DNA from: Xiphydria camelus
Taxonomy: Eukaryota > Arthropoda > Insecta > Hymenoptera > Xiphydriidae
Reading direction: 5' to 3'
Assembly (NCBI GenBank): GCA_963678675.1
Contig: OY783197.1
Location: 1,646,400-1,710,399, forward strand
Length of the DNA: 64,000 nucleotides
A model generated the notes under the pieces. The model ran no database searches. It worked only from the letters and a program-made list of their open reading frames with translations, and was not told the DNA's origin. A program made the translations under genes and the position numbers. This document shows positions 46,961 through 58,479 of the stretch, piece by piece (position 1 is the first letter of the stretch; each line of letters starts with the position of its first letter).

Positions 46961-47361
46961 AATGCAAATACCGAATTCCCCTCGAAAAATCCGCCGCGCG
47001 ATGCGCGCATCGCCGCAACAGCGTTAATCGAGCCGGGTTCCACCAGAGGTCCTCCGCTCGGCGCGAGAAACAAGAATCGAGAGATTGGAAAGGACGGGTC
47101 CTACCGCTGTCAGTTCCACGCCACACGGCGATGGCGTATGACGCTCGGCTTTCGTGTCCCTCGCGCGGCGAGAGCGTCCTCTTCCCGTCCCGTTAGCAAC
47201 GGTTTCCGAGGATTCGCCGACCGAGACACGCGTGCGCGCGCGCGGTGCGGTGCGTTGACGTTCGCGAAACGAGAGAAGTCCGTCGACAAGAGGATCCCGA
47301 AGTGTTGTGCCAATCGTCGCGGGATCTCGGAGGATCCCGGATGATCTACGAGTGATCCAAA
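46961..47361 (+). promoter_or_regulatory. SNX8 promoter and 5' untranslated region
   Basis: CpG-rich block immediately upstream of the SNX8 start. The start context CCAAAATGGCGTC also matches the YY1/Pho core AANATGGCG. Confidence 0.5.
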
Positions 47362-47860
47362 ATGGCGTCCACCGATCTGTCGTCCGGTAAATAGTCCGCG
47401 AGCGGTCGCCGCGATCCGGTAAGGAGTTTCCCCGCGGAACGTGTTAAGGTACGAGGGGAACCCTCGTCTCTTTTTTTCTGTTTCCGCGCCCCCGCCTCGA
47501 CCGATCCGATCGCTACGCGCGCAGGCTCGATACCGGCCTTCTACCGAGAGGTGTACGAGAAGATCTGCTCGCCGTCCGGCGGCAACGTGGAGCGAGAAGT
47601 GTTTAGATCGCTGCTCGTCAAGTCCCAGCTGAGCAGTTCTGTCCTCAGTCAGGTTCGTTGAACGTTTTTTGCCCGCCACTGTGCGCGCGGCGGGGCCCGC
47701 GCCTAGTGCGCGTCGGACGAATGTACAGTTTCGTGCTACAGTTTCTGCCGAGGGTCACAGCCGGGCGAAACGGTTCGTAGGGGGGATCTACGAGTCTTCG
47801 TTTGAAAGTTGATTGTAAACATGTAACGCGGACGTAACCGTGTCGTCGGTGTTATCGCTT

Positions 47861-47910
<50 letters not shown>

Positions 47911-50900
47911 GGGCAGGGTTCTTGTTGGATTCTTGAGGAAATTTCGACCGCGACGTTCGAGTCAACATACACGTGGCTGCGATTCTAACGCGGTCATGAC
48001 ATGGTGTGTTATCGCACACAATAAGCGTCGGCGCCTTTCACTTTAACTGGAGAATTTCTCTTGATCCCGTACCGCGGCTCGCGTCGTTGACATTTGCACT
48101 CATTCGTCAGGAGAGAAACTTAAATTGCTATTATCTCGTTATCTATGAGCTTTTGGATGACGTTTGTGTAATACTTTTTTGAAGATTACACTTTTATCTG
48201 CAATAAAGTCTTATGTCAATGTAGGCCAACAGTTCATTAGTAATGAGATAATAGCGATTGAAGTTTCTTCCCCGGCGAGGAAATCAAGAAACTCTGTAGA
48301 GTTTCGCGCCGAACATGTTTACAGTACGGGGAAACGTCGTTTCCGGTATAGGTGCATGCTTTCATAGAAATTTATCTTACGTACACACGCACAGGTATGA
48401 TCCGATCTCGCGCCTCTCGGAACTTTTCATACGTGTTTTTAATCTTTAAATAACGTTTGCAGAGATACGCGCGTATGTGTGTTGTGTGTGCAGATGCGTA
48501 TATGTGGTATCTTATCGATGCGAACTTTTCTTCGCTCATCCGATCTTTTCCCGACCCATTGAGAAAACAAGTCCACGCCCACTTTTCTCGTGATGCCCAT
48601 TGATTGCAAATCCATATTTATATCCGCGCATATTATCTCGTCTAGGCCGCAACGGTGAGTAGAGACGGAACGACGTTTTTCACGCGCTAAAACCAGAATT
48701 CGAACGCGGCTCGCCCGCTCGAGTTCAGCGCAATTATGGCAAGCGAGGGAAAGGAAGGGGGTGAAGCCTATCGACACGGTGTTATCGTCCGCGGAATGCC
48801 CGCTGATGATAGAGCACGAACGCCCTACCCCGTGACAACGTGCCGAGTCCCTCTCGATGTAATGCGAGCGTGATACAGCGAGAGGCATCTGCGTAAAGCG
48901 CGCGGGGTACATATTAATATTTCGTTTCGATCGAGGCAATTCGATGCTGGGCGTTGCTTACGCACGCACGCAACAGATAAGCGCGTCCCGTTATCCGCGG
49001 CGAGTTTATAATTATCGCGTGGACCGATTGGTATCGAAACGCCGGCAATTCGATCTTGACATAAAAAAATATTCATATTTTTTAAATTAATTTGTAACCC
49101 GTATACATATTCAATAACACTTGAAAAAGGAACGTTTCAAAAAATCATTATTCGCAAAGTTATAAATGGGTTTCTTTCTACTAAATAGTGCGGCTATCGG
49201 AAAAGGCAGCGAGACGCACTTGTGTATGCCAAGCAACGAGTGCGAGGGAGACAGTCTTACTGGACTATGACGTAGCTGCATTTCAAAATATCGTTTTCGT
49301 CGAAAATTAAACAAAAAATACGGGGTAAATAATTTTGTTCAAAATTTTCGAATCTGCAGTCAAAAAAATTAATGTTAAAATTGAATTTGTGACGTCTGAC
49401 CGATGATCGTCACGTACTTCTTTACGAACCGGCCGCGTGAGCATCTCGAAGAGGAAGTGAAGGTTCGTCGGGCGGTAAAAATCGAGACAATCGCGAGTGT
49501 GACGGCGAGTTGGCCCCTCGTTTCCGGTACTATTTACGGCGATGAGGGGCCAACCCGTATCGGCGCGCTCGAAGACGCCGAGCGTAATTTTATCAGTCGC
49601 ATGGTGCGTTGCACGTCCGCGTGCGTTGCGCGTCGAAGTGTGCACGCAAGATACGTGCCCGCGCGCGCGCGCGCGCGGTGGACCGTGAAGTATGTACATA
49701 ATCCGAGCGAGCGTCCCTCTCTCGTTTCGTTCGCCTCGCGGGGACGCAATTTCACTTAATAGCGCTTCGTTTGTTTCTCGCCTTTCGGCCTCGTCGCGCG
49801 CGGAAATCACGTTCGTCGAATCGGCACAAGTGCGCGACGGGCGCAACCTCGAAGCGACGATTCGGTCCTTCCTGTTTTTCTCCCCGTCGCGATCGTTCCG
49901 TCGACCGCGGAATGCGCGCAAATACGACGGTTTCTCGGTATTACGTCGACGCGGCTTCCGAGTCATCCGCTCGACGGGGATTGTAGCGATCGAGGGTTGT
50001 TTACGGAGGCGGATCTCGTCACGAAGTGTGCGCGCGGAAGTTTGTAGTATGGTGTAGGAGGGAGGAGGGAGTACGTCGCAGTGCTTAGAGAGGGAACGCG
50101 TGAGAAAGACCGTGAAACTGTGTACTCGCAATGCAGTTGCTTGAGAGGAATAGAAGGAAGGATTCTACGTGGATCTCTCCGTTCCCTCGAAAACAGCGTA
50201 TAGCATGATTTCAGACTTGCTAGCCAACAGTGAAAACTTGAATCGCTGTTATCGCGTTATCTATGCACTTTTGGCTCATATTCGTATAATACTTTTTTTA
50301 AGATTACATCTTTATCTACAATAAAGTCTTGTATCAATATCGGGCAAAAGTTCATAAATCGCGAGATAATGGAAGATCGAGTTTCTCTCCCGCTCACCAG
50401 CGATGAAAATTTGAATCGCTGTTATCTCGTGATCTATGCACTTTGAATCCATATTCGTATAATACTTTTTGGAAGATTACATCTTCTAGAATAAAGTCTT
50501 ATATCAATATGGAGCGAAAGTTCATAGATCACGAGATAATGGAAGCTCAAGTTTCTCTCACGTTTGCCAGCGATGAAAACTTTAATCGTTTATTATCTCG
50601 TTATCTATGCATTTTTGGGCCATAGTCGTATATAATACTTATTTGAAGATTACATCTTTATCTACAATAAAGTCTTATATCGATATGGAGCGAAAGTTCA
50701 TAGATCACGAGATAATGGAAGCTCAAGTTTCTCTCACGCTTGCCAGCGGTGAAAACTTGAATCACTATTATCTCCTTATCTATGCACTTTGGCCCATATT
50801 CGTGTAATACTTTTTTGAAGATTACATCTTTATCTAAAATAAAGTCCTGTATCGATATGGAGCGAAAGTTGATAGATCACGAGATAATGGAAGATAAAGT

Positions 50901-53900
50901 TTTTCTTCTAATGGATAAGCTCGAATTCGGATATATGCTCGAACGGTACATACGTATATGCTTCTACGGCGGATATACCATGACGAGCTCTGACGCGATC
51001 ATGCGACGAGTCTGTATCTACGTCGTATCTATACGCAGGGTCGGGCGAGGAAGTTTGTCATAGGAATCGTGCGAGTGCGACGGAGAACGGACGCATACGA
51101 GTCTCTCCGTCATGCGTTTCAGTCGGATGAGGAAGTCCACGAAGGAGAGGGAGATTCTCGTAATTTCTATGATAAATTTCATCATCGTAACCCGCTATGC
51201 ATAGTTATGTATATTTTACAGAGAAATAAAATGTCAGTACTCCCAACGGAATCATTCCAAGACGTAAATCTTGATTATCTATCTAGAATATCCAATCAGC
51301 GGAGAAAAACGCGGATAATGCATTGAAACGAAATCGAAATTTCGACATTGAAAATCGATTTTTTCAGATATGGGAGTTGGTGGACAGCAAGACCGGATAT
51401 CTCACCAGGAGCGGCTTGTACAAAGGGTTGGCGTTGGTCGCCTTCGCGCAGCAGGGAAAACAGCCGAGCGACAAACTCCTGGAAAGCTCAGAATCTCAAG
51501 GTAGTCATTTGTGATACGTAATCAATCTCGACTCGTAATCAATGGCTCCCGACGAAAGTAGATTTTCTGGTTATAGTGGCAATGAAAAAAATCGCAAGTC
51601 ATATCTACGTCGACATTTTACAAAAGCACGAAAGCAAGATAAGGGCCGTTCGGGACTACGAACCGAATAGCTTTTAAGCCCATTACAGAATGAACAAATA
51701 ATCAGAATGAAAGTAAAAAAAATCTCAGTAGGTACATTAATCTTATTTATTAAAATTATTTTCAAAATTGAATCTTTTAAATAAAATTCTGTTAAATAAG
51801 GTAAACCACATAAAGCTAAATTTGAACAAATAAAATGAATAAATTATCTTGAAACTTTTAATTCATGAATAATAATCCCTGCACATATAAATAATAAAGC
51901 TTTAAATATAGCATGACAAATTAAACTATGATGCATTCCCACTATCAGAACTGCCCATACCAACATTGGGTGACTTGTCGGAAGTGACTCTCCTCGCCCA
52001 GAGGATGTACCGGGGCAGCAATCCCACCAAACTGAATCTCACCTACTCCGACATCTGCAGTTTGGATACGATAGAGGTGAACCTGGTGCCGGAGAAGAAG
52101 GGCATCTTCCTGAAGCACGTGGAGTATCAAGTGACGAGCAAGGTACGTACTTCTTCGTTTGTTCGTCACGCAAGAGAAAATCCGCTCACTCGTTTTTCCG
52201 TTTGCGCTTTCAGCGGTTCAACTCGCTGGTCTACAGGCGATACAACGACTTCGTCTCGCTGCACGAGCTTCTCCTGGCGCGCTTTCCCTACAGACTGATA
52301 CCAAAGCTACCACCGAAGAAGATCGTCGGCGGTAAGCGGACCGATCCTTCGGATCGATCGAAAAATTCGAAGAAATGCAGATCTTGAAACGACGGTGATA
52401 CCTTCCAGCGGATCAGCAATTTTTGGAAGAGAGGAGGCGCTCGCTCCTGCGATTCCTGACCCTCATCGCCCGGCACCCGGTGGTCAGCCGCGACCCCATC
52501 GTGCAGTACTTCTTCACCTACACCGGAGAGGAGACGCAGCACAAGATCCGCGAGGTGTTCAGAAGAGTGCCCGACGAGTTCGCCACGTCGGAGCTGTCCT
52601 CCAGAGCCAAGGAGCTGGTCCCGCAGGAGACTCTGACGGAGTTCGCCAACAGCCGGGACCAGATCAGGGTGATCCTCTTGGGGATCTCGCGACTGAAGAA
52701 CATAGCGGATTGCCTGGCGATCAGGTCGCACGGATACGCCGTGGACATGGCCGAATTGGGGACGCAGCTGAACAACTTGGCCGGCGAGCCGCACGGAGCG
52801 AGCGCGTGGGCCACAGGCGGCTCCACTGTGTGGCAGGACATGAAGAAAGGCTTTCACGTCGTTTCCAAGTGAGATTTCTCGCCTTCAACGGCAGCTCGGA
52901 AGAGATTAGGGTTGTTCTTCTTGTCTATATTGAGTATACTCGGTTTTTTTTTATGGTACAGCATATGCGTAACCATCAGAAAGTGTGACAGGGTGTGGCC
53001 AGCGAACCAATATTTTCAAATTCAAGGGGTGTTTCAGGTTCTTCAGATTCTAAAGTTCCATTTTTCACATTTTTATTGAGACTGAATATCGTATTTTTCT
53101 AAAAAAAAAGAATAGGGTGAGTGCTTAAAACCAAATGTGGTGGAAGTGAAATTTCTTGACGTAGTTTTATAGTGGAAAGTGTAATAAGGTGGCTCTGTGA
53201 GAACCAATGTTTTCAAATTCAAGGGTTTTTCAAAATTCTCCAGGTTTTAAAGTATAGTTATTCAAGTTTTTATTAAGATTGTATATCGCATTTTGCTAAA
53301 AAAAATGGAGTGAGTGCTTAAGACCAAACAGTGGAAGTGAAACTTCTTGACGTAGCCGTGTAGTAGAAAGTAAAATTACATTTTGCTTCCAATGTTTATT
53401 AACTTTCAACATCTTGACTTACAAAATAACAATTTCAAACACTGGAGTGAAATTTTGGTGAGAAGCTTCGACTATAAGCCCGTTTAAATGAACTTATCAT
53501 CTCGCATTCATTTTCCCTCGCTTTTTGATCTAGACGCGCTTAAAAAAAGTCCAAGTTCTGAGAGTAAAATCAAGGGTTCTTCGAGAATTTGTCAAGGTTC
53601 TCAAAAATTCAACGGTTTTTCCAGGTTTTCAAGGATTCAAGGGTCGCTTGCCATGCTGTGTAAAAAAGTGTAGAGCTACACTTTCGTTGTTTTACTTTTG
53701 ACCTTCAATTGGGAAATTTAATAAGTCAAAGAAACCTAACCGACCTTTACTCAGCATTAATTGAATTGAGATCGAATCAATCTTAATTCAATTCAATTCA
53801 GATCGAATCAATTTTAATTCAATTAAATTAAATTGAGATCGAATCAATCCTAATTCAATGCAATTCAATTAAGATCGAATCAATCTGAATTTAATTCAGT

Positions 53901-55710
53901 TGAGATTAAATCGATCTAAGTTCAATTCATTTTAATCGAGTCTTCCCATAAGAAAATATTCTTATTTTTAATTCAATTTGTAATCCGTATACATATTCGA
54001 TATCACATGAAAAAAGATGTCCGAAAGAATAATAATTATTCACTGAGTTATAAGTGTTTTTCTCGTATGCAAAAGAGATAAACTTACAGCGCGATGACGT
54101 AGCTGCACTTAAGAATATCGTTTTCCAGCTTGCATAAGGCCGAAAATGGAAATAAAATTAAAGAATACAGGGTAAATAATTTTGTCCCAATTTTTCGAAT
54201 TTGCAGTAGGACTAAAAAATTATGGGAAAACCAAACTGTTTTAAATGTAGATGTACTATACCGTGGAAAATCTAGTGTATTCAGTGAAGACGAGAAGAAG
54301 AAACCTATTATCGAAAGGACCATCCTACTACGCGATAAATCTACAACTAATCGCTCTTCGTGTCCTTCCAGGGAATTCAGCCTGCTCTCCACGAGAGCTT
54401 TGCAGCAGGCGGTGAGAGAGGAGACGATGGTCTGCGAGAGGCTGAACCTCCTGCTGGACATCCTTGTGGCTCACAGAATTCTGTGCGAGAGGCACGAGAG
54501 GGGGGTCAGTGCGGATCACCAGCGAGCGTTATCGACGATGCTGTCGCTGAAAAAGCGACAGATGCAGGGCGTCATTCGCGGGACGGACGTAAGTCGCTCA
54601 CGCTTCTTCGCAACCCGAATTCGACATGGAGCTGAATTCTACCATATGAGGCTAAACTCACTCGCCGGGAAAAAATTTCAATCTCTATTGCTATTCGCTA
54701 TTACCCTATAAATTTCAATCGCTATTTTCTCATTATTTATGAACCTTCGGCCTAAATCGGTATAAGACTTTGTTATGGATAAAAATGTAATCTTTAAAAA
54801 AGTATTATACAAATATAAGCCAAAAGTTCACGGATAATGAAATAATGGCGTTTAAAGTTTCTTTCAATTATTTCAGTTACGTCAATTACTATTATCTCAT
54901 TATTTATGAGCCTTTGGCCTACATCGATATAAGACTTTGTTGTAGATAACAATGTAATCTTCAAAAAAGTATTATATAAATATGAGCCAAAAACTCATGG
55001 ATAATGAGATAATAGCGTTTGAATGTTCTTTCAATTATTTCAGTTACGTCAATTACTATTATCTCATTATTTATGAGCCTTTGGCCTACATCGATATAAG
55101 ACTTTGTTGTAGATAAAAATGTAATCTTCAAAAAAGTATTAGGTATATAAATATGAACCAAAAAAGATTATGGATAATGAGATAATAGTGTTTGACATTT
55201 CTTTCCTGGCAAGTAACTTTAGCCTCATATGATATTTAATTTCGCTCGCAGGCGGACACGGTGGAGCACCTGGAGAACAAAATGGTCGCGCAGGAGTCGG
55301 TTATTGCGAACGTCGAGCTGAGGAACTCGTTCTCCCTGCACTGTCTACACATGGAGACGCAGCTGGTGCACGCGCATCTCGAGATACTCGCCACGGTACT
55401 GCAGAGTCTCGTCAGCGTCCAAGTCCGCGGGCATTCGGAGGTGAGTCGATTGATTTCCGATTGTGCGCGTCTTCTAGATTCCGTTTTTAATTCCGTCTTT
55501 ACTGTTACGGGAACGCGCGAAGGATAACCGGTAGGTGACTCTCAACGCCTGGCGTCTCGTTCAATTTCTCGACGAATTATCGCGAGTCTCGAGTCCAACG
55601 CGCTACATCGTTCCGTATTACAGTTGGCGGAAGTGTGGAAGCTGATCGAGCCGACGATCGTGAAGTGCCTACCGGAGAAGAGCGCGAGCGGATCCAACGA
55701 ACTCTCGTAG
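47362..55710 (+). CDS. Sorting nexin SNX8 (PX-BAR protein)
   Basis: Nine coding exons: 47362-47386, 47525-47652, 51368-51500, 51949-52142, 52214-52331, 52409-52868, 54372-54588, 55252-55440, 55624-55710. Introns are GT-AG and phases agree, giving 1551 bp and 516 residues (human about 465). Residues 1-95 form the N-terminal helical region with an EH-like 'IWELVDSKTGYLTRSGLY' stretch. A PX domain spans about 110-225, with the phosphoinositide-binding RRYNDF at 168-173 and a proline-rich PKLPPKK loop at 190-196. The remainder (about 250-510) is a helical BAR-type region. SNX8 acts on early endosomes in retrograde transport to the trans-Golgi. Introns 2, 3, 6 and 7 hold MITEs, a MITE array and a mitochondrial insert. 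Confidence 0.95.
47865..47907. repeat. AG dinucleotide microsatellite
   Basis: About 21 uninterrupted AG units in SNX8 intron 2. Confidence 0.95.
48101..48280. repeat. Family A palindromic MITE
   Basis: It starts 'cattcgtcaggagagaaact' and ends 'agtttcttccccggcgag', in SNX8 intron 2. Confidence 0.85.
48281..49059. other. SNX8 intron 2, no further gene seen
   Basis: CpG-rich in parts, with overlapping short frames on the minus strand and no recognised domain. Confidence 0.35.
49060..49385 (+). repeat. Family G element in SNX8 intron 2
   Basis: Forward copy: 'taatttgtaacccgtataca', 'gcaaagttataaatgggttt', 'atgacgtagctgcatttcaa' and 'gaatctgcagtcaaaaaa'. Confidence 0.7.
49509..49554. repeat. 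GGCCCC micro-hairpin copy
   Basis: GTTGGCCCCTCG pairs with TGAGGGGCCAAC at 11 of 12 positions with a 22-base loop. Confidence 0.75.
49560..50221. other. CpG-rich block in SNX8 intron 2
   Basis: CpG-dense stretch with a GC dinucleotide run at about 49660-49676. It could hold an alternative SNX8 promoter, but there is no direct sign of one. Open frames on both strands are unsupported. Confidence 0.35.
50222..50905. repeat. Four-unit head-to-tail array of family A MITE
   Basis: 'gaaaacttgaatcgctgtta' style unit starts fall at about 50232, 50404, 50575 and 50751, giving periods of about 171-176 bp. Each unit keeps the palindromic body ('ataataaagtctt', 'cacgagataatgg'), and the junctions read 'cagcgatgaaaa'. 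The copies resemble one another more than they resemble dispersed family A members. The array lies in SNX8 intron 2. Confidence 0.85.
51650..51938 (-). pseudogene. Nuclear mitochondrial DNA fragment, ND5
   Basis: Read on the minus strand with the invertebrate mitochondrial code, 51930-51745 gives ND5-typical words: LICHAMFKALLFMCAGIIIH, then SNLALCGLP, then a FYLKDSIL stretch. Similarity fades towards 51650. The 'QDN' equivalent is out of frame with its neighbours and about 14 codons are missing, so the reading frame is broken. It lies in SNX8 intron 3, and its end is about 10 bp from the exon 4 acceptor at 51948. Confidence 0.8.
52985..53375. repeat. Direct duplication of about 190 bp in SNX8 intron 6
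   Basis: 'accaat.ttttcaaattcaag', 'gagtgcttaa.accaaa', 'gtggaagtgaaa.ttcttgac' recur in order in two adjacent units (about 52985-53175 and 53178-53370). Confidence 0.75.
53755..53945. repeat. Minisatellite, unit about 40 bp
   Basis: About four to five irregular copies of a unit built on 'gagatcgaatcaat' followed by 'cttaattcaattcaatt', in SNX8 intron 6. Confidence 0.75.
53946..54215 (+). repeat. Family G element in SNX8 intron 6
   Basis: Forward copy: 'ttcaatttgtaatccgtata', 'cactgagttataagtg', 'gatgacgtagctgcactta' and 'cgaatttgcagtag'. Confidence 0.7.
54641..55232. repeat. Family A MITE with internally triplicated body
   Basis: It has one intact outer left end 'accatatgaggctaaactca' and one outer right end 'taactttagcctcatatgat', but three bodies. 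The junction 'ttcaattatttcagttacgt' recurs at 54864 and 55029, a 165-bp period. The block fills most of SNX8 intron 7 (54589-55251). Confidence 0.85.
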
Positions 55711-55886
55711 CGACTTGGCGCAGCTCCGGCACCCCGAAGAGTGCATCCGAAATACTCAATTGTATCTAATTCTCTTACTCAGAGAGCGAGGAACCGTGTG
55801 GTGCTCGCGATGACGGGGCGATCAAGGCTAAAAACACACCGAAGCAGAGAACAAAGCAGTAAGCTTTTGCTTTTTGCTTTGATGTA

Positions 55887-55892
55887 AATAAA
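55887..55892 (+). terminator. Candidate SNX8 polyadenylation signal AATAAA
   Basis: First AATAAA on the coding strand, 177 bp after the stop codon. It lies at the edge of a MITE fragment, so the signal may be transposon-derived. Confidence 0.4.
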
Positions 55893-55960
55893 ATAATTGC
55901 CCGCGACTCCGCAAGTAACTTTTAGCAGATCGAATTAATTCTTTTTTTTTTCTGTGCAGT
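55893..55960. repeat. Fragment of the CACAGAGAAAAAG-type MITE
   Basis: 'gcaagtaacttttagcagat' then 'attaattctttttttttt' and CTGTG match the right end of the element at 35047-35296. Confidence 0.65.
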
Positions 55961-55974
55961 GATGAGACCGGAGT

Positions 55975-56087
55975 GCAAAGTGGCGAAAACAAACCTGTAC
56001 TTTTTTATTGGAACACGCATGGTAAATCGCATCATCGCCATGCGACTCGCTACGCGTGTTCCAATAAAAAGTACTGGTTTGTTTTAA
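55975..56087. repeat. Foldback of about 113 bp downstream of SNX8
   Basis: 'aaacaaacctgtactttttt' and 'ttggaacacgc' on the left are mirrored by 'gcgtgttccaat' and 'aaaaagtactggtttgttt' on the right, nearly perfectly. The loop includes 'atggtaaatcgcatcatcgc'. Confidence 0.8.
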
Positions 56088-57725
56088 TCGTTTTGCTCTC
56101 TGCTTCAGTATGTTCTTAGCCGTAGAAAAACCTCGCGAAAATTGCGGAGGAGTCAAAATCGGCGTTACGTTGCGAAACGATTTACATACCAGGCATAATA
56201 ACACGGTTATCCAGTGTATAGGCTAGAGCAAACCCATAGACATTCCTTGTTATGTACTTAATATATTTTATGAATTATTTTGGCATATATCTGCGTCTCG
56301 AGCGGTCGCGCTATTGTGTGTGTATATATCGATGCGAAATGTATGTATTATGTATAGAATGTTGCGGAATCGAGTGCGTAGAGGATCGCGGTTGTAGGTG
56401 TAGCTGTAGCTTATCGGTACGAGGTAAACCCTTGTGCAAATTAGTGCGATATAAATATTTTTATTTCATACATTCCTAATTTACATATAATGAAATTTAG
56501 CACTTATCGTTAGTATGACCAACTCCCACTTTAATTAATATTTCAGTTCCTTCTGGCGTAGAGTTCACAAGCTTTTTTACTAATTCTTACCTTCCTAAGT
56601 TATTGTATATTAATTAATGTAATAGAATTAAAACATTTTTTCAAATTAGTTGTTTTATAATTATCTTTCAGTTCTTCATTATGAAAAGCTGGAACATAAG
56701 TAGGAAAGACAAATTTGAAAAAATGTTTCCATTCTATTATAATAATTAATACAAGGGCGTGTCAATTTCAATGAAAGCTTTTATCGAAATTAATGAATCC
56801 TTCTAAATATGTATACCTTTATAAGAATTAATACAATGAAAACATTTTTTTTTTATTGAAAAATTGAAGAATAATTGCAAGAAATTGTCGACTCTACGCA
56901 ACAAAGAATTGAAATGTTAATTAAGGTGAAAGGTGATCATGTTAATAATAAATGGTAGAGTTAATTTCACACAAATTAGGACTGTATCAAACAGAAATAT
57001 TTTGATTCCATTAATTTGCACAAAGATGTAGTTGAAATAGTATTTTGGCTGGTTATAATGCAGTGGCGGAGCGTGATACGATAAGATCATCGCGTCGATC
57101 GGCCATTTGCGAACGATTACTTCGCGATATACAGATCGACCGAAACACGCGAACGTCTCTTTTTGTCCGAATGGAGTTTTCGTTGTAAATAATCGTATTT
57201 AAGGAGGAATCAGTAACTAAAATTACACGGGTCGAAGGGTGTCGATATACTTTTCATTTCCGCTCGACGAATCTCTCGCGTTGATCGTGGGCGCGTTGCG
57301 ATCTTTCACCCGCTAAACGTTCGTGGGTAGGTCGAATCGACCGGAACGAATTGCGTGTAGGAATCTCCGACTTCCGTCGATCGCGGCTCGTTATACTACG
57401 TTCGATTCGTTGGGTGATCGAAGGAAACGAGGAATATGCGTATTATAAAGTTCCGTTGTGGCGCGAATTGGATGTTCGTTTAGGTATATCGCGAAATATT
57501 AACGGTAATAACGAAAAATATACTCTTGCTATCGAAGATCGCTTTTTCTTTAACTGCGCCATCGTTTAATCCGTGATTCTCTCGCTGGTTCATTCGAAGG
57601 TTTAATTTTAGAGAAACAATTACTCTGATTTTTCCTGAAAATGACTGAGATTTTATAACGTGCGCTGCAAATTTTCTGTTCTTCTGATGGGACTTGTGAT
57701 TTGAATGGTAGATATGACGATACGA
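56088..57725. other. Intergenic, no gene seen
   Basis: AT-rich to 57050, then CpG-richer to 57500. No supported exon. Confidence 0.4.
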
Positions 57726-57930
57726 GTCTAAGCTTACTCGTCGGGAGAGAAACTTCAATTGCTATTGTCTCATTATTTATGAACGTTTGACCCGCATTAA
57801 CATAAGACTTTATTGAAGATAAAAATGTAATCCTCAAAAAAGTATTATACAAACATCAGCCGAAAGCTCATAGGTAATGAGATAATAGCGATTCAATTTT
57901 CTTTCCTGGTGAGTAAGTTCAAACTTATAT
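57726..57930. repeat. Family A palindromic MITE
   Basis: It starts 'gtctaagcttactcgtcggg' and ends 'ctggtgagtaagttcaaact'. Confidence 0.85.
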
Positions 57931-58084
57931 CGTTAGTTTTCCAAGTTGGCGCGATAGTTTAGACTTTGAGACGTTCTCAAAAAGAACCAAGCTCTAAATT
58001 TTAGGGCAGACTAGGCTTGCAAGCTTTCCTCGGTATGTTTCTTTGCAAGTAGCTTCTGAATAGGGCTTTACATTTATTTATTTG

Positions 58085-58276
58085 TCGCCGTTAGGAACGG
58101 AAAGAAACTTCAGTCGTTATTATCTCATTACTTATGAACTTTCGGCTTGCAATGTATAAGACTTATAGTAGATAAAAAAGGAATCTTCAAACAAGTATTA
58201 TACAAATATGAGAGTAAAAAGGTAATGAGATAACAGCAGCGATTTTCAAGTATCTTTCCTGGCGAGTAACTTTAGA
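58085..58276. repeat. Family A palindromic MITE, diverged
   Basis: It keeps 'aacggaaagaaacttcag', 'tattatctcattacttatga' and 'cctggcgagtaactttag'. The centre carries deletions. Confidence 0.75.
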
Positions 58277-58479
58277 ATTGTACTGTACGTTCTAGGAGAA
58301 TTAGTTTTCCAAATCGACAAGATAATTTAGACTTTAATGCGCTCTTGGAAAGATCCAAAGTAGGATTCGGTATCCACAGAATTCTACAATCACCATCATA
58401 TAGCGCATATTTTTTCAAGTATAACAAAACATGCGCAATAATAGCGACTAGAATTCTACCGATACTGAATTCCACTTCT

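Noticed and set aside
49307..50131. 274-residue open frame on the minus strand in SNX8 intron 2
   Set aside because: It runs through a family G repeat, a micro-hairpin and CpG-rich DNA. No domain is seen, and the opposite strand is also open.
50222..50905. CRISPR-like array
   Set aside because: Repeats of about 172 bp without short conserved repeats and unique spacers, in a eukaryotic intron. It is a tandem MITE array.
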